In this document: piece after piece, positions 24,215 to 32,585 of the stretch
Layout: every line of letters starts with the position of its first letter
Numbering within the stretch: the stretch's first letter is position 1
Assembly: GCA_001567085.1 (NCBI GenBank)
Contig: LMZS01000072.1
Span: forward strand, 1 to 64,000
Reading direction: 5' to 3'
From: Chloroflexi bacterium OLB15
GTDB lineage: Bacteria; Chloroflexota; Anaerolineae; Aggregatilineales; Phototrophicaceae
DNA length: 64,000 nucleotides
The notes under the pieces: generated by a model
Told to the model about the DNA's origin: nothing
The model's input: only the letters and a program-made list of their open reading frames with translations
Database searches by the model: none
Position numbers and translations under genes: made by a program

Positions 24215-25309
24215 ATGAAGCTGGCACTCGTTCATGACTGGCTGAACCAACGTGGCGGCGCTGAAGACGTGCTGGAAGTGTTGGTGGGCATGTACCCTGA
24301 ATCGCCAGTCTACACCAGCATTTATGCGCCGGAAAAGATGCCTGATTTTTACCGTCAGTGGGATATTCGCACATTGTGGATTGATCGCTTACCCGGCATC
24401 CATCATAAGCATCAGCGTTTTTTGCCGTTTTACCCCGCCGCGTGGGGTGGCCTTGATCTTTCTGAATACGATGTTGTATTCAGCAACAAAAGCGGCTTCT
24501 GTCATGGTCTGCATCATGGAAACCGCACCCTGCATATTTGCTACTGCCTCGCGCCTACGCGGTATGTGTGGGATTTAGACAGCTATATCGCCCGTGAGGG
24601 GTTAGGTAAAAGCAGCGAGATCGTGTTGCGCCCGCTCATCGCTGGCCTCAAAAAATGGGATTTTGCAGCCGCAAAACGTGTAGATCACTTCATCGCTATT
24701 TCCACTGAGATTCAGGCGCGTATTCAAAAATACTACCAGCGCGACTCCACTATCATTTATCCGCCTGTAGACACTACCCGCTTTCAGCCAATGGCAGAGC
24801 ATGATGATTACTTCCTAATCGTCTCGCGGTTGATCCCCTACAAGCGCATTGATCTGGCTGTGCAAGCCTGCACACGCTTAAACCTACCGCTCAAAATTGG
24901 CGGCAAGGGGCGCGATCTTGAACGTCTAAAGTCAATGGCTGGCCCTACAGTCGAGTTTCTTGGCTATGTGCCTGATGATCAACTGCCCGCATTGATGGCG
25001 CGCTGCCGGGCATTCATCTTTCCGGGGCTGGAAGATTTCGGCATCACGCCAGTTCAGGTGCAGGCGGCAGGTCGCCCGGTGATCGCCTATGCAGGCGGCG
25101 GCGCACTAGATACGGTCATTCCCGGCAAAACAGGCGTGCTGTTCAATGAAATGACGGTGGATAGCCTTGTAAAAGCGCTGTCTGAATTTAATGCAAACGA
25201 TTACAGCACCGGAGCATTACGCGCACATGCCCTCCAGTTTGATACTCAGGTCTATGATCGGCAGATCAGCTCATATATTGAAAATGCTTGGCGCAGCTTC
25301 ACAAAATAA
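24215..25309 (+). CDS. Family 4 glycosyltransferase
   Basis: A 364-residue GT-B enzyme. The N-terminal domain has LVHDWLNQRGGAEDVLEVL, in which HDW and the following GG lie at the acceptor and nucleotide sites. The C-terminal domain has YPPVDTTRF, ISRLIPYKR-type VSRLIPYKRID and the donor-binding LEDFGITPVQVQAAGRPVIAYAGGG in shorter conserved blocks (EDFGI is the E(x7)E-like motif). It starts 2 bases after rnhB. Retaining transfer of a sugar to a growing polysaccharide is likely; the donor is unknown. WbaZ/mannosyltransferase-like members share this pattern. Confidence 0.9.
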   Translation: MKLALVHDWLNQRGGAEDVLEVLVGMYPESPVYTSIYAPEKMPDFYRQWDIRTLWIDRLPGIHHKHQRFLPFYPAAWGGLDLSEYDVVFSNKSGFCHGLHHGNRTLHICYCLAPTRYVWDLDSYIAREGLGKSSEIVLRPLIAGLKKWDFAAAKRVDHFIAISTEIQARIQKYYQRDSTIIYPPVDTTRFQPMAEHDDYFLIVSRLIPYKRIDLAVQACTRLNLPLKIGGKGRDLERLKSMAGPTVEFLGYVPDDQLPALMARCRAFIFPGLEDFGITPVQVQAAGRPVIAYAGGGALDTVIPGKTGVLFNEMTVDSLVKALSEFNANDYSTGALRAHALQFDTQVYDRQISSYIENAWRSFTK

Positions 25310-25328
25310 GACTTTCTTCCTGATTAAC

Positions 25329-25356
25329 GTGCAACCCGCGCCTTCACAGCTATAAT
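25329..25356 (+). promoter_or_regulatory. Possible internal promoter in the polysaccharide locus
   Basis: TATAAT (25351-25356) with GTGCAA (25329-25334) 16 bases upstream. It would drive the second Wzz-like gene and the secreted PPC protein separately. The -35 match is only partial. Confidence 0.5.
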
Positions 25357-25388
25357 AACCGTGACCTTATACATCTGAGGTTAGTCCT

Positions 25389-26057
25389 TTGGAATTACGT
25401 ACCATTCTGAGCATCTTTTTAGGGCGCTGGTGGCTTGTGCTAATTCCCGCCATCATTGCCGCAGTTTTTGCCGCGCCAGACATTTTTAATCGCACCGCAG
25501 TTTCTGGCGGTTACGCCGCGCAAATCAGTTACACTGCTTTTCAGGATATGGAAGCTATTCCCCGCGAAACTGGCGATTATCAAGACCTGTGGCTTTCCTC
25601 TGAACTGGTGGTAAATGCCTTCACCGATTGGGTACGCAGCAGCAGCTTTAAGGCGGAAATTGCTGAAGCCACCGGTGACGCGGTAGATGTCAACGCATTG
25701 GGCATTCAGGCAGATAACGAACGCAGCGTCGGGCAGATATTTCTATCTCATCCAGATGCATCCGCGCTGAATACCGCCGTCGAAGCCGCAATGATTACCC
25801 TGGAAACCGCCAGCGCTGATTATTTCCCGCAGTTAGGCGGCGTTCCCGCCTCAGTGCGCGTGCTGAACCACAGCGAAGCGTCGGCTTCTGCGCCCTCGCT
25901 GCCCAATCGTTTTGCGCCCTTCCTCAAAATCGGGCTTGGGCTGCTGGCAGGACTGGGTTTAGCGGCATTAGCTTACTATCTTGATCCTTTCGTCCGGCGG
26001 CGCAGTGAAATTGAACAGATGGGACTGCCGGTTCTTGCCACGCTCTCGAAACGGTGA
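25389..26057 (+). CDS. Second Wzz-like membrane protein
   Basis: A 222-residue protein with a membrane helix at about 12-32 and another at about 179-200, enclosing an acidic extracytoplasmic domain. The end RRRSEIEQMGLPVLATLSKR matches the end of the first Wzz-like protein at 16.2-16.8 kb (RRRDDVERALDLPVLASIPHKD), so the two are paralogues bracketing the locus. The start is TTG 25389 after a GAGG at 25377. No second CpsD-like gene follows it. It could regulate chain length of a second polymer or form a hetero-oligomer with the first. Confidence 0.8.
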   Translation: MELRTILSIFLGRWWLVLIPAIIAAVFAAPDIFNRTAVSGGYAAQISYTAFQDMEAIPRETGDYQDLWLSSELVVNAFTDWVRSSSFKAEIAEATGDAVDVNALGIQADNERSVGQIFLSHPDASALNTAVEAAMITLETASADYFPQLGGVPASVRVLNHSEASASAPSLPNRFAPFLKIGLGLLAGLGLAALAYYLDPFVRRRSEIEQMGLPVLATLSKR

Positions 26058-26060
26058 TCC

Positions 26061-28067
26061 ATGCGCTTTGCGAAACTATTCCTTCCCCTCGTACTGTTCA
26101 CCTTTGCTGCTGGCATTTTCGCTCAGGAAACCACTCCCGAAGCCACTGAAGTTGTGGAACAGTCCACCAGTTCAGCTTACGCCTGGGCAAACGCCAATCT
26201 TGGCATACTTCTGCCCGCCGGATGGGCAGCGCAGGAAGAAGCGAGTGGCGATAATCTCGTCTTATCGCTTGCCCCACAAGATGTATCTTCAAATGCCTTC
26301 TTCCAGATGATCGTCACCCCGGCGGATGTATATCCACCTTCGCAGTTAACCATACTTGATGATGCGCTGGCGGCGCGCAACCTGTTTGGTTATTCAACCG
26401 CAAACAGCGAGTGGTTTGGCGATAATGCACTGGCGATCACCTTGCGGAACACGCTCAATGGTATTCCTGTACAGGCGCGGGTTGGCAGGCTCCCGGATCA
26501 TCGCATTGTCTACGCATTCGGCACCGCGCCAGACTTTTCCCTGATTGCGAATAACATCACCCTTGATGATGCCTATTTGCCCGAAACAGCGGGCTACTCG
26601 CTGGCGTGGGCTGTCCCCATTCCTGAATTTGGCGTGGTTATAGATACTTTGCAGCCCCGCGTTGCCGGGATCACAGCCAGTGCAGATCGTATCTATGCTG
26701 TCACCCAGCAGGGCGTTATCGAGTTTGACCTCAACGGCGGGCTGATCGGCGCGTACCCATTTCTCAACCCCTCAACCCCCACAGGGATCGCCATCGGCAG
26801 CGACGGCAATATTTACGTCGGCGATAGCGTCTGCCGCTGTTTGCAGGTGCTTGGGCGAGATCGTCGTTGGGCATCGTCTGTTGGCAGCTTCGGCGCAAAC
26901 GCACCTGAATCGGTCTTTGCGACTCAGGACGGCACCATTTATGCGGTAGATCACGCTGAAAACGCTTATATGCTGCGAACTGTCGGCGTCAGCCGTGAAC
27001 GCACCTTCCCGCTCAATTTCAACGCCGCCGCCACCCCGATTGCTGGCGCTTCAAACAGCGAGATCGTTGTTGTGGAATGGCTCCAGTCGCTAATAGACAG
27101 CAGCGTGTCAGGGGCGGTGTCCATGCTCAACAGCCAGGACATCTTGCCTGAACTCAAATTCTGGCTTCCATATTCGCCAGATCAGGTCATTGATGCCGCC
27201 GTCCATCCTGATGGCTGGCTGGCGGTTGCGCTTCAGGATGGCATTATCGTCCGCGCCGCTGCAAATGGCACAATTACCCCCATAACTGCTGGCTTAGCGG
27301 GCATTTCTACGCTGGACTTTGCGCCATCTGGCGACCTGATGATCGGCTGGAGCGATGGTCATATCGGCCTGCTCACAACTTCGGCTTCTCCAAATCGCGT
27401 AGGCAGCACCACTATCGTGCCTTTTGCCCCTGTGCTTGGCACCCTCAGCGAACGCATTTCCAGCCAGCAATGGCAGTTTGCAGGCGAAGCAGGTCAGGTG
27501 ATCACGCTCGCCGCAGCAGATTTGCTGCGGCGGGACACGCTGGATATGGTGTTGACCCTAATCTCCCCTTCTGGCGCGGTGATCGCGGAAAATGACGACC
27601 AGCAGGGTATTGCCTTATGGGGGAATTACGACTCTTATATCCCCAGTTTCACCTTACCGGAATCGGGAACATACACCGTAAATGTCAGCCGTATTTCAGG
27701 AGAGGGCAGTTACGCATTGGCGCTTACCCTTGATCGCACGTTTGCGCTGGAAGAGCAGGCTATCACCTTAACCGGCGCTTTGAGCGATATCATGCCTGTG
27801 GATCGCTGGGTATTTCAAGGGCAGCGGGGGCAGATTATCACCGTCACCCTGCGTGCTGAAAGCGGTGACCTCGATCCGCTGCTGACCATCATGCTTTCAG
27901 ATGGGCGGCCATTAGCGCGCAACGATGATGCCGACGATCCAGAGCTAGGAATCAACGCCCAGCTTTTCCGCATTGAGCTTCCGCGCAACGACACTTACAT
28001 CCTGGAAGCATCGCGGTTTAATTTTACTGGCGCTGGAAATTACTCAATGCTGGTATTTTCTGGTTGA
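26061..28067 (+). CDS. Secreted beta-propeller protein with two PPC domains
   Basis: A 668-residue exported protein. Residues 1-21 are a signal peptide ending IFAQ. A short Glu/Thr-rich linker, a domain of unknown type (45-190) and NHL/SMP30-like propeller blades (about 200-450, for example PTGIAIGSDGNIYVGD) follow. Two bacterial pre-peptidase C-terminal (PPC) domains are at about 465-560 and 567-668, each with the pattern D-P-L/M..L.S..G...A.NDD and ending YxLxL or YSMLVF. PPC domains are usually found beside secreted proteases or at cell surfaces. No catalytic domain is evident. It lies 3 bases after the second Wzz-like gene. Its last 28 bases overlap the convergent gene at 28040. Confidence 0.82.
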   Translation: MRFAKLFLPLVLFTFAAGIFAQETTPEATEVVEQSTSSAYAWANANLGILLPAGWAAQEEASGDNLVLSLAPQDVSSNAFFQMIVTPADVYPPSQLTILDDALAARNLFGYSTANSEWFGDNALAITLRNTLNGIPVQARVGRLPDHRIVYAFGTAPDFSLIANNITLDDAYLPETAGYSLAWAVPIPEFGVVIDTLQPRVAGITASADRIYAVTQQGVIEFDLNGGLIGAYPFLNPSTPTGIAIGSDGNIYVGDSVCRCLQVLGRDRRWASSVGSFGANAPESVFATQDGTIYAVDHAENAYMLRTVGVSRERTFPLNFNAAATPIAGASNSEIVVVEWLQSLIDSSVSGAVSMLNSQDILPELKFWLPYSPDQVIDAAVHPDGWLAVALQDGIIVRAAANGTITPITAGLAGISTLDFAPSGDLMIGWSDGHIGLLTTSASPNRVGSTTIVPFAPVLGTLSERISSQQWQFAGEAGQVITLAAADLLRRDTLDMVLTLISPSGAVIAENDDQQGIALWGNYDSYIPSFTLPESGTYTVNVSRISGEGSYALALTLDRTFALEEQAITLTGALSDIMPVDRWVFQGQRGQIITVTLRAESGDLDPLLTIMLSDGRPLARNDDADDPELGINAQLFRIELPRNDTYILEASRFNFTGAGNYSMLVFSG

Positions 28068-28345
28068 GTAGACGCAAGTTTTCGCGCTTCTGCGCGTTGA
28101 AAGTACCAGGCAATAGAGGCGGTGATGCCGCTAAACACACCGCCAATACAAATGCCTATAAACGCCGCTTGAAAGATGCTGTTGCCAGAGGTCAGCGAAA
28201 CCAGAAACATGGCAGCGATGGAGCCGATCAGCATATAGGCAGCCACATAGCCTGTGCGCATGAATTTTCGGCGCATCGCCACGTAGCCAAACAGCAGCAC
28301 CAGCGCAAAAATGACAAATAAGAGGACTGACCAAAAACTTCCCAT
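28040..28345 (-). CDS. Small membrane protein of unknown function
   Basis: A 101-residue protein with three predicted helices (about 4-22, 31-52, 60-82) and a polar tail. It starts 8 bases after the stop of the KynB-like gene and is therefore probably in its operon. The end overlaps the convergent PPC-protein gene by 28 bases. No family recognised. Confidence 0.6.
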   Translation of the reverse strand: MGSFWSVLLFVIFALVLLFGYVAMRRKFMRTGYVAAYMLIGSIAAMFLVSLTSGNSIFQAAFIGICIGGVFSGITASIAWYFQRAEARKLASTQPENTSIE

Positions 28346-28353
28346 CTTTCCCC

Positions 28354-28980
28354 CTAAAGCGTTCGCAATATCGCGCGTACTGGCGAAGCGCAGGCCAAAT
28401 CCAGCTTCAACGGCAGCGCGATTAACTCATAATCTCCATCAGGTACCCCCGCCAGGCACAGCGTTTCAAGGTTGAATAGCCCGCAGCGCCGTAACGCATG
28501 ATGGCAGTGAAGCGCCTTGCTATCAAACGCATCTACCGACGGTGAATCAAGGCCGATGAGCAGCCCACCCTGTTCTGCAAATTGCTGTATCAATATCTCG
28601 CTCAGATAGGGAAATACATCCGGCCACCGTTCATCTGGTGAATCACTTACATGCGAATGAATCAGAAGGCGCTGCACCCCCTCCAGCGATCCTTCAGGGA
28701 AATCCGAAGGCAGCAGCGCCCCATCGCGCTTGCTGACGGTAACGACACGGGCAATCCCCAGAAAGGCATCCAGCTTTTCAGCAGCAGGATGTGTGCCGCC
28801 ATGTTCAGTATGGAAAGCCGCATCTGCATGTGAGCCTGTATGCGGGCTTAATACAAGCGTCGTCAAATTAACAGAATCGCCTTGCTCAAGGCTTGCAGAT
28901 AGCTTTACGCTGTAATGCTGATCGCCCGGCCAAACAGCAATTTCTGGCGTAACCGTCCGGGTAATGTCGTAGATGGTCAT
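28354..28980 (-). CDS. Cyclase-family hydrolase, KynB-like (arylformamidase-type)
   Basis: A 208-residue metal-dependent hydrolase of the bacterial cyclase/kynurenine formamidase family. The metal motif HTGSHADAAFH (47-57; H47, H51, D53) is complete, and IGLDSPSVDAFDSKALHCHHAL supplies the second conserved block with D and HH. Bacterial KynB hydrolyses N-formylkynurenine; other members act on isatin or cyclic amides, so the substrate is not fixed. No tryptophan-degradation genes are adjacent. AAAGAGG lies before ATG 28980. Confidence 0.85.
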   Translation of the reverse strand: MTIYDITRTVTPEIAVWPGDQHYSVKLSASLEQGDSVNLTTLVLSPHTGSHADAAFHTEHGGTHPAAEKLDAFLGIARVVTVSKRDGALLPSDFPEGSLEGVQRLLIHSHVSDSPDERWPDVFPYLSEILIQQFAEQGGLLIGLDSPSVDAFDSKALHCHHALRRCGLFNLETLCLAGVPDGDYELIALPLKLDLACASPVRAILRTL

Positions 28981-29088
28981 GAGCCAAACCTCTTTCCCGA
29001 TAAAAGTGTAGCAAAAAACCCGGCGCGCGCGCGTAAGGATAGGTTATAATCCCGACTACAAAAACAGCCTTATTACGGAGAAATTTCG

Positions 29089-29871
29089 ATGAGTTCTTCC
29101 GCATCGCCCATGTTTGATCTCGGCGGCAAAATTGCTATTGTCACTGGCGGCACGCGGGGTATTGGCCTCGCCATTGCCGCAGCCCTGGCTGGCGCCGGCG
29201 CAAAGGTGGTGATCACGGCGCGAAAGGCGGAAGGCCTTCAGGAAGCGGCAGAGGTGCTGCGCGCTAATGGCGCAGATGTGCTGGCGCTGCAAGCGCACAA
29301 TGGCGATAAAAGCCAGCTTCAGGCTGTAGTTGCGCAAACTGTCGAAGCCTATGGCGGGGTAGATATTCTGGTCAACAATGCCGCCACCAACCCCCACTTT
29401 GGGCCAATCCTCGAAGCTGAAGACAGCATGTGGCAGAAAACTGTCGAAGTGAATCTATTGGGCAATGTCTGGTTATGCCAGCAGGTTGTGCCTCTCATGC
29501 GTTCGCGCGGCGGCGGTAAAATCATCAACGTAGCCTCCATAAACGGCCTTCGCCCCGGCAGAATGCAAGGCGTCTATAGCACGACCAAAGCGGCGGTCAT
29601 CAACCTCACCCAAACGCTGGCAATGGAGCTTGCCTCAGACAACATCCAGTGTAACGCCATCGCGCCGGGGCTGGTGCAAACCAAGTTTGCCCGCGCCATC
29701 TGGGAAAATGAGATGCTTATGGACATGGTGCTTTCCCGAACGCCCGCGCAGCGCGTGGGGCAGCCAGAAGATATAGCAGGTATCGCGCTGTATCTGGCAT
29801 CGCCAGCATCAGCTTTCACCACCGGGCAGGTATTTGTAATTGATGGCGGCGTTTCTATCCCTATGATTTAG
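29089..29871 (+). CDS. Short-chain dehydrogenase/reductase, FabG-like
   Basis: A 260-residue NAD(P)-dependent classical [11 protein letters not shown] (19-26) is the cofactor loop, NNAA the stabilising motif (97-100), and S150, Y163 and K167 the catalytic set. The C-terminus [11 protein letters not shown] is typical of the FabG/gluconate-dehydrogenase group. Substrate unknown. GGAG precedes ATG 29089 and a TATAAT at 29045-29050 may be its -10. It is followed by a membrane protein and a PaaG-like enzyme in the same direction, with small gaps, so co-expression is likely. Confidence 0.88.
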   Translation: MSSSASPMFDLGGKIAIVTGGTRGIGLAIAAALAGAGAKVVITARKAEGLQEAAEVLRANGADVLALQAHNGDKSQLQAVVAQTVEAYGGVDILVNNAATNPHFGPILEAEDSMWQKTVEVNLLGNVWLCQQVVPLMRSRGGGKIINVASINGLRPGRMQGVYSTTKAAVINLTQTLAMELASDNIQCNAIAPGLVQTKFARAIWENEMLMDMVLSRTPAQRVGQPEDIAGIALYLASPASAFTTGQVFVIDGGVSIPMI

Positions 29872-29895
29872 TTGTTCTCAGCTTGAGGGTTGATT

Positions 29896-30456
29896 GTGCA
29901 AGTCACGTTGTACACCGAGAAAACGATCCCGCAGTCGCTAACGGCCATTTCTGAGCGCTTGCATCAGAAAGGAACCAGCACCCGTCTGGCAATGGACGGC
30001 TGGATCGAGAAAAGCGGCTCATTCGCGGTCAGCGTCACCACGCCGGTGATCGGGAAATTTAGCCGAACGACGCGCTTAAACGGTAAATTGGAACGTCAAT
30101 CTGGTATCACGGTACTGAATGGCACAGTGGCCGGCGGTGTTGATTCGCGTGGCAGAATGATCATTATCGGGGCGCTGATCATCATCGCAGTTGCCCTGAT
30201 CCTGAGCGGAAATCCCGTATTAGGCGCAGTCCTCATTCCGGCTTCATTCTGGGTGTATGTGCCGCTGAAAGGCGATTACCATAACAGCGCCGTACTTGTC
30301 GGTGAAATCCAAAAAGTTCTCAAAGCCCGCTCAACCCCGCCTAAACCTGCACGCGCGCAGTCTTCAGCTAAAGCCGCCTCTCGTAGTACAGCCGCCGCCA
30401 AAATGCCCGCGATGCTGTTTGAAAGTGACGATGACACCGAAGAAGATGAGGAGTGA
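29896..30456 (+). CDS. Membrane protein of unknown function
   Basis: A 186-residue protein. Residues 1-85 are soluble, with mixed strands. Two closely spaced membrane helices (about 88-125) follow, then a cytosolic or exposed tail that is Ala/Lys/Pro-rich (140-170) and ends in an acidic DDDTEEDEE-type run. GTG 29896 is chosen because GAGGG (29885-29889) is 6 bases upstream; the TTG at 29890 is too close to it. It lies 3 bases before the PaaG-like gene. No family recognised. Confidence 0.65.
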   Translation: MQVTLYTEKTIPQSLTAISERLHQKGTSTRLAMDGWIEKSGSFAVSVTTPVIGKFSRTTRLNGKLERQSGITVLNGTVAGGVDSRGRMIIIGALIIIAVALILSGNPVLGAVLIPASFWVYVPLKGDYHNSAVLVGEIQKVLKARSTPPKPARAQSSAKAASRSTAAAKMPAMLFESDDDTEEDEE

Positions 30457-30459
30457 AGT

Positions 30460-31239
30460 ATGGCCGTCTTAAATATTGATCGTTATGAAGCCGTCACCGT
30501 TCTCACCATGAACCGCCCTGAAGTACGCAACGCGGTTGATGACGAACTGATGAACGCGCTTCGTGCAGCCTTGCTGGCGTGTGAACACGACGGCACCCGC
30601 TGCATCGTTCTGACCGGCGCGAATGGTTCGTTCTCGTCCGGCGCAGATATTAAAAAAGCTATTGAAAATGGTTACACCCCTGAAAATACGTTTTATATGC
30701 TCACAGAAGTTTACGGCCCCACCCTTAAAACCATTCGCCTATCCTCTTGGCCTGTGATTGCCGCAGTAGATGGCTTCGCGGCTGGCATCGGCTGCGATAT
30801 GGCGCTGGCCTGTGATATTCGCCTCGTCAGCGAACGCGCAAAGTTTGCCGAGTTATTCATTCGCGTCGGGCTAATCCCCGATGGCGGCGGCACGTACCTG
30901 CTGCCTCGTCTGGTGGGGACAGGGCGCGCTATGGAAATGATGTTCACTGGCCGCGACGTTGCCGCGCAGGAAGCGGTACAGATCGGGCTAGCCAACCACT
31001 GCTATCCGGTTGAAACCTTCACGGATGAAGTGCTGAAATTTGCCGGTGTAATCAGCAGAAAATCGCCGCAGGCGCTGCGTCGGGGTAAAGCAGCCATGCT
31101 GGCGGCATTAGACAGCGATTACAGCTCGTCCTTAGCCCGTGAGGCAGAAAACCAGAAAGCGATCTTAAGCAGCGAAGATGGGCCTGAAGGCTTCCTTGCC
31201 TTTGCCCAAAAACGCGAGCCGGTGTGGACAGGCAAATAA
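30460..31239 (+). CDS. Enoyl-CoA hydratase/isomerase family protein, PaaG-like
   Basis: A 259-residue crotonase-fold enzyme. SSGADIK (about 60-66) and AAGIGCDMALACD (about 103-115) form the oxyanion hole. The two catalytic Glu of true hydratases are not conserved: the first is Asp (GCDM), the second position is Phe. Instead IPDGGGTYLLPRLVG carries the Asp that is catalytic in PaaG-type isomerases. An isomerase or related reaction on an acyl-CoA is thus more likely than hydration. It follows the membrane protein by 3 bases. A hairpin with its U-run on the opposite strand lies after its stop. Confidence 0.87.
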   Translation: MAVLNIDRYEAVTVLTMNRPEVRNAVDDELMNALRAALLACEHDGTRCIVLTGANGSFSSGADIKKAIENGYTPENTFYMLTEVYGPTLKTIRLSSWPVIAAVDGFAAGIGCDMALACDIRLVSERAKFAELFIRVGLIPDGGGTYLLPRLVGTGRAMEMMFTGRDVAAQEAVQIGLANHCYPVETFTDEVLKFAGVISRKSPQALRRGKAAMLAALDSDYSSSLAREAENQKAILSSEDGPEGFLAFAQKREPVWTGK

Positions 31240-31246
31240 GCTGGTC

Positions 31247-31270
31247 AAAAGGGCGGCTCGTAAACCGCCC
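31247..31270 (-). terminator. Terminator of the bactofilin/phosphatase operon
   Basis: Minus strand: GGGCGG (31270-31265) pairs with CCGCCC (31256-31251), 8-base loop, then TTTT. It overlaps the last base of the phosphatase stop. Confidence 0.65.
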
Positions 31271-31743
31271 TAAATCCCCCGTTCTGCGCGAATTCGCTTG
31301 AGCAGCGCGATGCTTCCAGCATTTGCCAGTTGAAAGACGATCTCGTACCGACCGTTATAGTATGGATCCGGCACTTCAACTTCTGAAACGCTGCCATCAA
31401 ACAGCGCGTCAGCCAGAAACATCGAGATCTCGGCGTAAGGCATGGCGGTGATCTGCCGCAAATTGCTCAGATTTTCGTTATCCATCGCCAGCACATAATC
31501 AAAATTGTCCAAATCTTGCCGGCTCACCTGCCTTGCGCGGCCATCATAGGCAATATTTGCGGCTTTCAAGATGGCGCGTGTATTAACATGCGCCTGTTCG
31601 CCTACGTGCCAACTGCCTGTGCCCGCCGAATCAATATAGAACTGGTCATCAAGCCCTTCTTTAGCAACCAGATCGCGAAAAACGGCTTCAACCATCGGCG
31701 AGCGGCAAATGTTGCCAGCGCACACGAACAAAACTTTGATCAT
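31270..31743 (-). CDS. Low-molecular-weight protein-tyrosine phosphatase
   Basis: A 157-residue cytosolic phosphatase. The P-loop CAGNICRS gives C8 (nucleophile) and R14; the general acid is D126 in EVPDPYYNG. Such enzymes (Wzb, YwlE) remove phosphate from tyrosine kinases of polysaccharide systems or from phosphoarginine. The first is plausible given the CpsD-like ATPase at 16.9 kb, but the genes are far apart and that ATPase has a defective P-loop. It overlaps the bactofilin gene by 4 bases (31740-31743). Confidence 0.93.
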   Translation of the reverse strand: MIKVLFVCAGNICRSPMVEAVFRDLVAKEGLDDQFYIDSAGTGSWHVGEQAHVNTRAILKAANIAYDGRARQVSRQDLDNFDYVLAMDNENLSNLRQITAMPYAEISMFLADALFDGSVSEVEVPDPYYNGRYEIVFQLANAGSIALLKRIRAERGI

Positions 31744-32387
31744 TCCTTCGTTTCCGCTGCCTCTTCCTCTGCCTCTATTGCCTCAAGAATCACTTCTTCC
31801 GGCGTATCTTCAGGAATTTCAGCAGCAGGCGCGCCTTCTTCAATCATGTTGGTTTCTTCTGGCGCAACTGGCGGCGTTTCAGGCGTCAACGCGGCAACAA
31901 CCCGCTCCGCGCCGCTCGGTTCGGGATGCGGCGTATCAAATGTTGGCACCCCGCCGTTACCTTCACCCCCCACCATCGTAATTTTGCCATCAATGAACGC
32001 GCCTTCTTCGGTGGTCAATGCCTGTGCCCGAATATCGCCCCAGATTCTGCCTGTACGCAAGAGCTGTACTTTTTTCCCGCTCACATTACCGCGTACTGCC
32101 CCCGCAATCGAGATGTTCTTAGCATTGATATCGGCCGTGATCTTGGCCGTTTCACCCACCAGCACATTTCCGCCAATTTCTAATTCACCGGTAAATGTGC
32201 CGTCCAAACGCACATTCGCATTGCTGCGCAGCGAGCCTTCAAGCACCGAGTTTGCGCCCAACACAGTTTCAAAGCCTACTGGTGCGGGCGGCGGCGCAAT
32301 ATGTGGCGCCTCTGATCGCGGGGTAATCGGATCCCCTGCAATACGTGGAAGCGACTCCGACTGCTTGCTCTTCCCAAAAAACGACAT
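31740..32387 (-). CDS. Bactofilin family protein
   Basis: A 215-residue polymer-forming cytoskeletal protein. Residues 1-45 form a disordered N-terminal tail. The bactofilin beta-helix runs about 48-150 with short repeats such as NVRLDGTFTGELEIGGNVLVG, ISIAGAVRGNVSG and GRIWGDIRA, the fold that polymerises without nucleotide. Residues 150-215 are an acidic Glu/Pro-rich tail. Bactofilins organise cell shape, stalks or polysaccharide machinery at the membrane. The next gene, overlapping by 4 bases, is a tyrosine phosphatase. The sequence in one field is kept short here; the repeats are about 6 residues per turn. Confidence 0.9.
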   Translation of the reverse strand: MSFFGKSKQSESLPRIAGDPITPRSEAPHIAPPPAPVGFETVLGANSVLEGSLRSNANVRLDGTFTGELEIGGNVLVGETAKITADINAKNISIAGAVRGNVSGKKVQLLRTGRIWGDIRAQALTTEEGAFIDGKITMVGGEGNGGVPTFDTPHPEPSGAERVVAALTPETPPVAPEETNMIEEGAPAAEIPEDTPEEVILEAIEAEEEAAETKE

Positions 32388-32490
32388 GACTTCCTCCCAA
32401 CGCCTGCCCTACGTTTCTCTGATTGGCACGTTATTCAGGCGGGCTTAAGCGTAAAATTGAGCGCGATCGCTTAGCTATCATAAGACCATC

Positions 32491-32514
32491 CAGTCCAAGT
32501 ATAAAGATGGACTG
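32491..32514. other. Hairpin in the divergent region between bactofilin and MFS genes
   Basis: CAGTCCA (32491-32497) and TGGACTG (32508-32514), a perfect 7-bp inverted repeat with a 10-base AT-rich spacer, flanked by CTATCA/TGATAG (32475-32480 and 32513-32518) as an outer, offset pair. It may be an operator or the 5' end of a transcript. The rest of 32388-32585 shows nothing else clear. Confidence 0.4.
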
Positions 32515-32585
32515 ATAGACGGCGAAAAATACTCTGACATACTCTATTGTAGCTTCAAAACGGGCTCCATCTCCAACGGAAAATC

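Noticed and set aside
29021-29033. Alternating CG run as a structural DNA signal
   Set aside because: It is a short run in a GC-rich intergenic region with no partner element; chance is adequate.
31516-32448. A 310-codon Ser/Ala/Pro-rich plus-strand frame opposite bactofilin and phosphatase genes
   Set aside because: The coding signal belongs to the opposite strand: CX5R phosphatase motif and bactofilin repeats. The mirror frame is low complexity.
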